From assembly GCA_007127395.1 (NCBI GenBank), contig SKZL01000392.1, forward strand, positions 1 to 5,475: a DNA stretch of 5,475 nt, given 5' to 3'. Below, piece after piece: positions 1 through 5,475 of this stretch (positions are counted from its first letter, which is position 1; each line of letters starts with the position of its first letter). The stretch comes from Balneolaceae bacterium (GTDB lineage: Bacteria; Bacteroidota; Rhodothermia; Balneolales; Balneolaceae). A program made the position numbers and the translations under genes. A model generated the notes under the pieces. The model worked only from the letters and a program-made list of their open reading frames with translations. It made no database searches and was not told the origin of the DNA.

Positions 1-1
1 G

Positions 2-766
2 GATGCAATTGGCCGGACATTCATCGAATTGCCGTCCGGTAAACATATACGTATTCGGGACCTTGCTGAGGTAAGAGTGGGTTATGCGCCCGGAATGATC
101 ACAAGAGAGAATGCGAGCAGGATGATGGTTACTCAGGCCAATATCACAGGGGGAGATTTGAGTGGCACGGTCGATCACATTCGCCAAAGAGCAACCGAAT
201 TGATCGATTTAAGCGGCGGATATATCCTCTCGTTTGAAGGTCAGTTCGAACAGGAAAAGCAAGCTACGAGAACTATTTTGATTGTGAGTATTCTATCACT
301 GATTATTATTTATCTGGCACTATATACCGTATTCAGGTCAGTAGGGCAGTCTCTGTTGATCTTATTGAACCTGCCACTGGCTTTGGTGGGGGGTATTATG
401 GTGGTCAAATTTGGCAGTGGAATATTGAGTATAGCCGGATTGATCGGTTTTATAACACTTTTTGGGATCGCTGTCCGAAATGGAATCATACTGATCGACA
501 GGTACAATGAATTGATTCATGCCCGATCCATCGCAGTACGTGAGGCTGTCATCACCGGCTCGCTTAATCGTTTACAGCCGATCATAATGACGGTTATAAC
601 GACTGCCCTGGCCTTGCTGCCTCTGGTAATCACCGGAAATCAACCCGGTAATGAAATACAGGGCCCGATGGCATCTGTCATTTTGGGCGGGTTAATCTCA
701 GCCACACTGCTGAACATGATCGTAGTCCCGCTTCTGTTTGACTGGTATTTCAAAGAGAAAGCGTGA
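2..766 (+). CDS. CzcA/CusA-type (HME) RND efflux pump, C-terminal part; 5' end outside window
   Basis: This is the 3' quarter of an inner-membrane RND transporter gene. HME-RND pumps use the proton gradient to export metal ions through a tripartite complex with a membrane fusion protein and an outer-membrane channel. The frame is open from base 2, so the TTG at 29 is only an internal Leu codon; 254 residues are visible, against about 1,030-1,050 for the whole family. Residues 1-90 are periplasmic porter/docking sequence, including GGYILSFEGQFEQ at 72-84, like the family's PPGYxIxYGGQFE. Five hydrophobic segments follow at about 92-112, 117-137, 140-166, 193-213 and 222-249, matching TM8-TM12. 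The family signatures GIAVRNGIILID (154-165) and PGNEIQGPMA (215-224) are present. The N-terminal half and any partner genes lie outside the window, so the substrate cannot be assigned. The gene ends convergently with the next one. Family is confident; metal specificity is unknown. Confidence 0.88.
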   Translation, partial: DAIGRTFIELPSGKHIRIRDLAEVRVGYAPGMITRENASRMMVTQANITGGDLSGTVDHIRQRATELIDLSGGYILSFEGQFEQEKQATRTILIVSILSLIIIYLALYTVFRSVGQSLLILLNLPLALVGGIMVVKFGSGILSIAGLIGFITLFGIAVRNGIILIDRYNELIHARSIAVREAVITGSLNRLQPIIMTVITTALALLPLVITGNQPGNEIQGPMASVILGGLISATLLNMIVVPLLFDWYFKEKA

Positions 767-793
767 TTTGATGTTTTATCGATTTAGAAGACT

Positions 794-898
794 TTAAAAA
801 GTGGAGAAGTAGAGAAGTGAAAATGTGGAGATATAGCGAGAGTTCCAGTTACTATCGGGCTTCCTCTCCACTTTTCTACTTTTCACTTTTCACTTTTA
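794..898. repeat. Imperfect inverted repeat between convergent genes, possible bidirectional terminator
   Basis: The left arm (about 794-830) is rich in GTGGAG, AAGTAGAG and GTGAAAA. The right arm (about 866-898) is its approximate reverse complement, rich in CTCCAC, TTTTC and CACTTTT. The innermost 18 bases pair at 14 positions, including a perfect GTGGAG/CTCCAC closing block, around a loop of about 35 bases. Each arm repeats short GTGAAAA/GTAGAAAA-like units. The right arm runs into the stop codon (896-898) of the minus-strand gene. The position between two converging genes suggests transcript ends for both. The stem is A/T-rich, so classical terminator strength is uncertain, and the element could instead be a dispersed intergenic repeat. 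Confidence 0.5.
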
Positions 899-2974
899 AC
901 TCCCGACCACTTCAAACCGAATCCTTCTCTGCCTCTCTTGTTCGGATTCGGTATCAATGATCAAAACCACCAGCTCATAGAGACCGGGCGACAGGTCGGC
1001 TGTCTCAATTTCCAGATCCTCGATCACATGAATCTCCTCGTTGATGAAGTTAAGTGTCAGAATAAACTCTGTCTGATCACTCAATACCTTACCCCGGTCA
1101 TCAACCGGCAGAATCCGGTAGGTAAGTTCAAAATGGGTAAAACTGTCACCCCTTCGTTGCAAGTTATATACTTCAAAATGGAGCAACAGTGTTTCCCCGA
1201 ATGGGATGATCTGATTATTGGCTACCCTGAATGTAAAAGGTTCCGTAAAACCGGTGGAGTCCGGATAGCCCAGAACAAGGTCTGCAACCTCCAGTGAATC
1301 GGCATGGCTCCGAAGCGGTACCGGCTGCCTGTACTGCAATTTATTCCAGCCGCGGATTGCCGGTGAAAAAGGTGTTTCGTTGATGGTTCTGGAATCAGGG
1401 TCGTGGTTTAAAAGCTGAACCGATGCAGCCATCTGATGCCTGCCCGTGTGGGGTTTGATGAAATGGGAGGTTGATTCCACATCAGGATCGTTTCGTTGCA
1501 GATAGAGTGGCGGCAGATCTTCATGCTGAGCTATCATGTCCCAGGCCCTGCTATAGCGTTGAAGCGTGTGTTTAAGCTCATATAGCGGGAAATTTTCCAA
1601 AATATTGGACGGTTCAAAAAGTTCACCATTTCCATTGGTGCGGCCCATATTTCTGTGATAGTCGATTAAAAAGGCTTCTTGTGGCGTACTTTCAATATAG
1701 GTGATGATGGCCGGTTGCAGCTCATTTTCCATATCCAGGAATCGATATTGATGTACAGTCATCGGAATTCTGGGCAATATCTCTTCATAGGATGATTTTT
1801 CCCGGGGTATCTGTAATTGTCTCGCGCTCACCATCTCCCTGCTCTCACTTTTGAATATCTGATCCAGCCCCCTGTAAGCCTCCAGACCTTGTTCCAGGAC
1901 AGAATCACGCAGATCATTCAGGCGCCTCTCGAAGAATGGATCAACTCTTGTGAGCTGCTCATAGTAAAGGAGCTGCAACATCAGAGCCGGTGTTATTCCT
2001 GCACGGGTGAACTCAATGGTATCGTCGCCGCGATCTCTCTCCCTTTCAGCGATAAAAGCCCGTTCAGGAATGAAATCTTCAAGGCTTGTTTGAAGAGAAA
2101 ACTGATCGGTTCGAACATCTGTGCCAAACATAAAGAGGATAGGATCGGCTTGATCCGGTACGATATTTTCATAGAACCAGACCTCATATTCGGGATAGCG
2201 GTGAAATTCATAGATTGAGCGTTGTAGCCGCTCAATCAGTTCATCAAACTCTTGTGGCTCAGAGAGGTGATCGCTCCTTCTGGATAGTGCACCGCTGCTA
2301 GTGGCTGCATGAAGCTGCCGTTGAAGCCATGGTTTGATATTCTGGCTTTGCAGTGTTAGAATTCCGCTATTCCGTCTGTCCGGCTGGCCATATCGAAGAT
2401 AGATTAATGCACGGTCATCAGTGCCGTAGACGGTAGTGCTATTTTTGTTAAAACTCCGTTTAACCGTATCAATACGCCTCCAGTGTTCAATCAGCCTTTC
2501 ATTGATCCCATCGGCCGGTGTTGGGTCCTGCTGAACCCAATACCCTCTGATGTCAACTCCCAGCCTGTCGGATCGTTGATTCCACCACTCCGTCCACTGC
2601 CTGTAGATTCCGTCACCGATGATAGGCCGCAACCGGTCTATTTCCTGCCTTAAGGCAACGCGGCTCTCAGCACCTTCACCTTCTGTGAGAGCACGGTAGT
2701 ACATTTCTGTGGCTGATTCAAAATAGGAGCGCATGTTCCGTTCAGTGACAAACCGGATATATTCAAAACCGATTCTGCTATCTACAGCGTCGGATGGGTC
2801 CGTCATATAGGCATCGTACCAGAGATCGAGTGCCTGGCTAACATTGCCGCGATAGATCTCTTCCAGGCCTCTGTCGTATGCCCTGTTAGGCTGGCTGAAA
2901 AGTTCAGCGTGGCTCAGGGCTAAAACAAGAGTGAGAAGGATCAAATAATATTTTCCGGGGTATCGTTGAGACAT
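896..2974 (-). CDS. Exported protein with divergent GWxTD domain
   Basis: A 692-residue protein of unknown biochemical role. Residues 1-23 look like a signal peptide: a basic start, a hydrophobic stretch LILLTLVLAL, and a possible cleavage after SHA (an alternative is LFS|Q). It is therefore probably periplasmic or envelope-associated, with no lipobox cysteine. Residues 31-95 resemble a TPR-like helical repeat (AYDRGLEEIYRGNVSQALDL). The GWxTD-type core spans about 125-290. It has QQDPTPADGINE (148-159), VYGTDDRALIYLRYGQPDRR (182-201) and YEVWFYEN (263-270), matching the family pattern of a DPTP segment, GWxTD-RGxIYIxYGPPD and a WFY strand. The signature is altered, with VYGTD where GWxTD is usual. 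Residues about 565-690 alternate hydrophobics as in a beta sandwich. GWxTD proteins are common in Bacteroidota and relatives and their function is not established. The ATG at 2972-2974 gives an intact signal peptide; no Shine-Dalgarno sequence is visible. It is divergent from dnaX and convergent with the efflux gene, so it is probably monocistronic. Confidence 0.72.
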   Translation of the reverse strand: MSQRYPGKYYLILLTLVLALSHAELFSQPNRAYDRGLEEIYRGNVSQALDLWYDAYMTDPSDAVDSRIGFEYIRFVTERNMRSYFESATEMYYRALTEGEGAESRVALRQEIDRLRPIIGDGIYRQWTEWWNQRSDRLGVDIRGYWVQQDPTPADGINERLIEHWRRIDTVKRSFNKNSTTVYGTDDRALIYLRYGQPDRRNSGILTLQSQNIKPWLQRQLHAATSSGALSRRSDHLSEPQEFDELIERLQRSIYEFHRYPEYEVWFYENIVPDQADPILFMFGTDVRTDQFSLQTSLEDFIPERAFIAERERDRGDDTIEFTRAGITPALMLQLLYYEQLTRVDPFFERRLNDLRDSVLEQGLEAYRGLDQIFKSESREMVSARQLQIPREKSSYEEILPRIPMTVHQYRFLDMENELQPAIITYIESTPQEAFLIDYHRNMGRTNGNGELFEPSNILENFPLYELKHTLQRYSRAWDMIAQHEDLPPLYLQRNDPDVESTSHFIKPHTGRHQMAASVQLLNHDPDSRTINETPFSPAIRGWNKLQYRQPVPLRSHADSLEVADLVLGYPDSTGFTEPFTFRVANNQIIPFGETLLLHFEVYNLQRRGDSFTHFELTYRILPVDDRGKVLSDQTEFILTLNFINEEIHVIEDLEIETADLSPGLYELVVLIIDTESEQERQRRIRFEVVGS

Positions 2975-3106
2975 AATTTCTAAAAGTCGATCTAATCTCT
3001 AGAAAATACAACGCATTTTTGTTAACCGTAAGTACAAAATGAGAGTCTGTTTGAATCAAAAGGATCTTATGCAGATTTTGGGAAAAAGTTCCGGGTCAGA
3101 TGGAGA

Positions 3107-3125
3107 GCCCTGCGGGTGCAGCGGC
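3107..3125. other. GC-rich hairpin in the divergent intergenic region
   Basis: GCCCTGC (3107-3113) can pair with GCAG-C-GGC (3118-3125) across a GGGT loop, giving a seven-base-pair stem with one bulged C. On the plus strand it is followed by CGTTTC, which has too few T residues for a good intrinsic terminator. It stands out against the AT-rich surroundings. It could be part of a leader of the minus-strand transcript, the end of a small RNA, or chance. Nothing in the sequence assigns it a role. Confidence 0.3.
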
Positions 3126-3172
3126 CGTTTCAAGCATTAGCAGAAATTGAATCATTTAAAACCAAGATTTCA

Positions 3173-3205
3173 TTCAAAAAAAAACTCCAGTTTTTGTACC
3201 TTTAC
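3173..3205 (+). promoter_or_regulatory. Candidate Bacteroidota-type promoter for dnaX
   Basis: TACCTTTAC at 3197-3205 closely resembles the -7 element TAnnTTTG of Bacteroidota housekeeping promoters. A weak -33 match, TTCA at 3173-3176 (consensus TTTG/TTG), sits 20 bases upstream, which is the usual spacing, and a run of nine A residues (3176-3184) fills part of the spacer. The implied transcript start near 3210 lies about 35 bases before the ATG at 3246 and well after the upstream in-frame ATG at 3147. The -7 match is good and the -33 match poor. Confidence 0.5.
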
Positions 3206-3245
3206 GTTCACAGTCCATTCATTCGATCTCAATCCCGAATCCTCC

Positions 3246-5405
3246 ATGGCAAATAGCTACAGGGCACTAACACGAACATACCGGCCTCAGGTTTTTGAAG
3301 ATGTTGTATCTCAGGAGCATGTCAGCAGTACACTGAAGAATGCAATTGCCCAAAACCGGCTCTCACATGCTTACATGTTCTGCGGGCCCAGGGGTGTGGG
3401 TAAAACGACGATGGCCCGAGTACTTGCCCGATCGATCAATCAGATTGATGATACTGTTGATGGGGAGTCACTCAGCCAGACACTGAATGTTGTTGAGATT
3501 GATGCTGCATCCAACAATAAGGTTGAGGATATTCATCATCTGCGGGAAATTGTGAGGGTTCCGCCCCAGAGCGGCAGATATAAGATTTTTATCATTGATG
3601 AGGTGCATATGCTCTCAAAAGCAGCATTCAATGCGCTTTTGAAGACACTTGAGGAGCCACCGCCTCATGCCATTTTTATCTTTGCCACCACCGAGCCGCA
3701 TAAAGTGCTGCCAACGATACTCTCCAGGGTTCAGCGGTTTGATTTCAAGAGAATAAGCGTTGAAGAAATTGTGAAGAGGCTTGAGGAGATCTGTACCAAA
3801 GAGGGTATTGTGATCGATAAAGAGTCCCTGCATACCATCGCCAAAAAGGCGGATGGTGCTCTTAGAGATGCTCTCGGATTGATGGATCAGGCGATTGCGT
3901 TTTGTGGCACGAATATCGAATACCGGCAGTTGATTGAGGCGCTGAATGTAGTCGGGAATGATCAGCTTTTTGAATTTACGGAAGCGGTGTCGGAGCAGAA
4001 TTCCAATACCGGCCTGAAGCTGATCGACAGATTGCTTAAGGAGGGTATTGATATACAGGAATTTCTGGTTTCGCTAACAGCACATATCCGCAATCTCTAC
4101 GTGGCCAGGCAGAGCGACCGGATGTACCTGGTAGAGGCAACAGAGGAGACCAAATCCCGATATATCGAGACCGCCAAAAAATTCAGTGACAGTGATCTGA
4201 TGAGAATCCTGCATCTGGTGAGTGAAGCACAGATGAAGATCAGGGATGTGCAGCAGCCCAGGGTACACTTTGAAATATTGATGCTGAAGCTGATCCATAT
4301 GGGCCGAAGCAGTGAGATTCAGGCACTTCTGGGTGGACTCGAGGAGTTAAAAAAAAAACGTAACTCCTCACCAAAAGGTGTAAAACATGGTGTTCAGGAA
4401 GATGGACCCGATTCCGCAGGACAGGACTCCTCCGATTCCGCAGGGCAGGGCTCTTCCAATTCCGCAGGGCAGGACTCTTCCAATTCCGCAGGGCAGGACT
4501 CCTCCGTTTCGGTAAATGGATCAGCACAGGCTGAAAAAACAGCCGATGTAGCCTCTCAAAAAAGGGACGAAAGCGAGAGTTCATCAAATCATATAAACGA
4601 TGAGAATCTCCCTTTGACCGGCGCGAATCACGATTTTGAGCCTGAGAAAAAGGCGGATACAGTGTTTAAGGAAGAAAGTGTTCAGAATAAGCCGGATGAG
4701 TCGAATCAACCGGAACCGATGTCGGAACAACCGCAAGAGCCGAAAGAGCCGGAGCCGAGGCAGGAAAATCCGAAAGAGCCGGTAGAGTTCAAGCCGGTGG
4801 CGAAGCAGCGGGAAGAGTCGAAAGAGCCGGAACGGTTGTCGAAACAATCGGATATTCGGCATGAGGCCACTGTTCAGAATAAAGTTGATGAAGATGTTGC
4901 GAAGAAAAGCGCGACAGAAGATGATGAGATGATTTTGGGCAGGACCAGCCTGCAGCCTTCAGTGCAAAAAAGTGCTGAGCCGAATGTAAAAGATGTCGCC
5001 CAGGCACCTCTTCAACGGGAAGAGGAGAATAAAAGAGGGCCTTCAGACGTATCAGAGGTTCAGAAAGTATGGCCTGAATTTCTGGCACTGCTTGAGCAGA
5101 GGGTTTCAAAAACGATCTTTCATCAGCTTGAGAATGTGAGGCTGAAAGATCTGAAAGGTGCAGAACTCTTTATCTCCGTATCAAATGTTTTTGCAGTAAA
5201 TATTGTAGAGGAGAACAAACAGGAGCTGGCTGAGCTTTTGAAAGAAATTGTTGGAAGACATTTTCGGTTCAACTGTGTGGTGGAGAGAAGTAAGACGGTC
5301 AGTACTGAATCACAGAGCCCGTATGAACGGTTCAAAAAGGTTCAGCAGAAAGATCCCCATCTGAAAACCATTGTAGAACTATTTGGTGCAGAAGTGGAGT
5401 ATTAG
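3246..5405 (+). CDS. dnaX: DNA polymerase III subunit tau/gamma (clamp loader ATPase)
   Basis: This 719-residue protein is the ATPase of the clamp loader, which places the sliding clamp on primed DNA; tau also links polymerase and helicase. Domain I-II AAA+ motifs are Walker A GPRGVGKT (47-54, Lys53), EIDAASNN (84-91), Walker B IIDEVHML (116-123), arginine finger R161 in SRVQRF (160-165) and sensor 2 in GALRDAL (204-210, Arg207). Domain III, the oligomerisation part, is about 225-365. A charged, low-complexity linker (about 372-602) has Ser/Gly and Pro/Glu repeats. The C-terminal domain (about 603-719) starts near VWPEFLALL and ends PHLKTIVELF-GAEVEY, as in Bacteroidota-like tau. I chose ATG 3246 (MANSYRALTRTYRP) because the family begins there and a promoter-like element lies between it and the upstream ATG at 3147. 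Oddities: no four-cysteine zinc module between Walker A and EIDAASN, SRC is SRV, and an A10 slip site follows residue 368. Identification is secure. Confidence 0.97.
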   Translation: MANSYRALTRTYRPQVFEDVVSQEHVSSTLKNAIAQNRLSHAYMFCGPRGVGKTTMARVLARSINQIDDTVDGESLSQTLNVVEIDAASNNKVEDIHHLREIVRVPPQSGRYKIFIIDEVHMLSKAAFNALLKTLEEPPPHAIFIFATTEPHKVLPTILSRVQRFDFKRISVEEIVKRLEEICTKEGIVIDKESLHTIAKKADGALRDALGLMDQAIAFCGTNIEYRQLIEALNVVGNDQLFEFTEAVSEQNSNTGLKLIDRLLKEGIDIQEFLVSLTAHIRNLYVARQSDRMYLVEATEETKSRYIETAKKFSDSDLMRILHLVSEAQMKIRDVQQPRVHFEILMLKLIHMGRSSEIQALLGGLEELKKKRNSSPKGVKHGVQEDGPDSAGQDSSDSAGQGSSNSAGQDSSNSAGQDSSVSVNGSAQAEKTADVASQKRDESESSSNHINDENLPLTGANHDFEPEKKADTVFKEESVQNKPDESNQPEPMSEQPQEPKEPEPRQENPKEPVEFKPVAKQREESKEPERLSKQSDIRHEATVQNKVDEDVAKKSATEDDEMILGRTSLQPSVQKSAEPNVKDVAQAPLQREEENKRGPSDVSEVQKVWPEFLALLEQRVSKTIFHQLENVRLKDLKGAELFISVSNVFAVNIVEENKQELAELLKEIVGRHFRFNCVVERSKTVSTESQSPYERFKKVQQKDPHLKTIVELFGAEVEY
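4341..4369 (+). promoter_or_regulatory. dnaX recoding site: A10 slippery run inside a 9-bp inverted repeat
   Basis: Ten A residues (4349-4358) read as the end of TTA plus AAA AAA AAA (Leu368, Lys369-371). GAGGAGTTA (4341-4349) and TAACTCCTC (4361-4369) are perfect reverse complements, so the run forms most of an 11-base hairpin loop. GAGGAG is also Shine-Dalgarno-like, as in the stimulator upstream of the E. coli dnaX slip site. A -1 shift, or one extra A in the mRNA, reads ACG then TAA (4361-4363), giving a 372-residue gamma-like protein. A +1 shift, or one A fewer, ends at TAA 4381-4383, giving about 378 residues. Both products stop just after domain III, as gamma does. Thermus dnaX uses transcriptional slippage on an A9 run and E. 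coli uses ribosomal frameshifting; either could apply here. Confidence 0.75.
4410..4505 (+). repeat. Four tandem 24-bp repeats in the dnaX linker
   Basis: Four in-frame copies, at 4410-4433, 4434-4457, 4458-4481 and 4482-4505, encode the eight-residue unit (D/N)SAGQ(D/G)SS at residues 389-420. The copies differ at only a few bases (GAT/AAT first codon, GGA/GGG, GAC/GGC, TCC/TCT), so they look like recent duplications. The unit is hydrophilic and probably disordered. The preceding EDGP and following VSVNGS are degenerate edges. Confidence 0.9.
4741..4830 (+). repeat. Pro/Glu/Lys-rich linker segment with a recurring 12-base word
   Basis: CGAAAGAGCCGG occurs exactly at 4741-4752, 4771-4782 and 4819-4830, all in the same reading frame, coding for PKEPE, PKEPV and SKEPE. 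The surrounding residues (about 484-535) are rich in Pro, Glu, Gln and Lys, including EQPQEPKEPEP. This is an extended, charged tether between the ATPase half and the C-terminal domain of tau. The irregular spacing (30 and 48 bases) shows it is a degenerate repeat rather than a clean tandem array. Confidence 0.75.
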
Positions 5406-5459
5406 TTCGCCGGATCAGAAAACAAGAAATAACGAATCCAAAATCAGAATCAAATTATT

Positions 5460-5475
5460 ATGAGTCAATTTAATA
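5460..5475 (+). CDS. Possible start of the next gene (MSQFN...), cut by window end
   Basis: ATG AGT CAA TTT AAT opens 54 bases after the dnaX stop and runs off the window. There is no Shine-Dalgarno sequence; the leader is AT-rich (CAAATTATT before the ATG), like the other starts here. In many bacteria dnaX is followed by the nucleoid-associated protein gene ybaB/ebfC and then recR, so that is the leading guess. Five codons cannot confirm it. No terminator-like hairpin was seen in the gap, which is compatible with cotranscription. Confidence 0.4.

Larger units (their letters stand above)
2975..3245. other. Divergent intergenic region between the GWxTD gene and dnaX
   Basis: This 271-base gap must carry the 5' regions of both flanking genes. 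Most of it is AT-rich, with a more GC-rich patch at about 3090-3127 that contains a short hairpin. The dnaX side has a recognisable promoter-like element, annotated separately. For the minus-strand gene I found only weak matches: reading on the minus strand, TTTG at 3060-3057 is followed 22 bases later by TACTTACG, and TATTTTCT lies closer to the start. Neither is convincing. No tRNA, riboswitch or additional reading frame with coding character was recognised. Confidence 0.6.

Noticed and set aside
29..31. TTG as a start codon for the efflux gene
   Set aside because: The frame is open to the window edge with family-like sequence before it (DAIGRTFIE), so this is an internal Leu codon of a truncated gene.
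310..507. Minus-strand frame opposite the efflux gene
   Set aside because: It lies within conserved transmembrane coding sequence on the other strand and has no family features.
938..2235. Open frames opposite or overlapping the GWxTD gene (938-1297 +, 1817-2218 +, 1993-2235 -)
   Set aside because: They are shadows of the 692-residue gene, with no recognisable motif or start context.
3092..3124. Possible SRP (4.5S) RNA, from GGTCAG followed by GCAGC
   Set aside because: The conserved GGAAGGAAGCAGC apical part is absent and the flanking bases do not pair into the long SRP hairpin.
3176..3184. Run of nine A residues as a second slippage site
   Set aside because: It lies upstream of the chosen dnaX start and the likely transcript start, so slippage there would not alter a protein. 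It fits better as part of the promoter spacer.
3147..3245. In-frame upstream ATG extending DnaX by 33 residues
   Set aside because: The extension (MNHLKPRFHSKKNSS...) has no DnaX similarity, family members begin near SYRALTRTYRP, and a promoter-like TACCTTTAC lies between this ATG and the one at 3246.
4410..4505. Repeat array resembling a CRISPR
   Set aside because: The 24-bp units are contiguous, with no spacers, and are in frame inside dnaX.
4240..5335. Minus-strand open frames opposite the dnaX linker and C-terminus, some Arg/Leu-rich
   Set aside because: Their repetitive composition is the complement of the Pro/Glu/Lys and Ser/Gly repeat codons of dnaX; no independent sign of coding.

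Overview
The window reads as ordinary chromosomal DNA from a member of the Bacteroidota/Balneolota/Rhodothermota group (FCB superphylum), most like Balneolota. This is an inference from four things: a GWxTD-type secreted protein, a DnaX with a group-typical C-terminus, a TAnnTTTG-like promoter element before dnaX, and the lack of clear Shine-Dalgarno sequences before the starts. No sequence search was possible, so the lineage is tentative.

Layout from left to right. Bases 2-766 (+) are the last quarter of a CzcA/CusA-type (HME family) RND efflux pump gene that starts outside the window. A 129-base convergent gap (767-895) holds a purine/pyrimidine-rich imperfect inverted repeat that probably terminates transcription from both sides. 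Bases 896-2974 (-) encode a 692-residue exported protein with a divergent GWxTD domain and a C-terminal beta-rich region. A 271-base divergent gap (2975-3245) contains a GC-rich hairpin and a good candidate promoter for the next gene. Bases 3246-5405 (+) encode DnaX, the tau subunit of the DNA polymerase III clamp loader. At 5460 a new reading frame opens 54 bases after dnaX. By common gene order it may be ybaB/ebfC, but only five codons are visible.

The most informative locus is inside dnaX. A run of ten A residues (4349-4358) sits at the end of clamp-loader domain III. It lies in the loop of a perfect 9-bp inverted repeat whose left arm contains GAGGAG. Any change of frame at the run meets a stop codon at once: after one codon in the -1 frame, after seven in the +1 frame. 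This is the expected arrangement for making the short gamma form (about 372 residues) beside full-length tau (719 residues) by transcriptional slippage or ribosomal frameshifting. The same DnaX also lacks the four-cysteine zinc module found in most family members, has SRV in place of the SRC motif, and has a long acidic linker with recent-looking tandem repeats.

The three main genes do not form one pathway. They are a metal or cation efflux pump end, an envelope protein of unknown function, and a replication gene. I see no mobile element, CRISPR array, tRNA or rRNA, and no convincing new multi-gene system.
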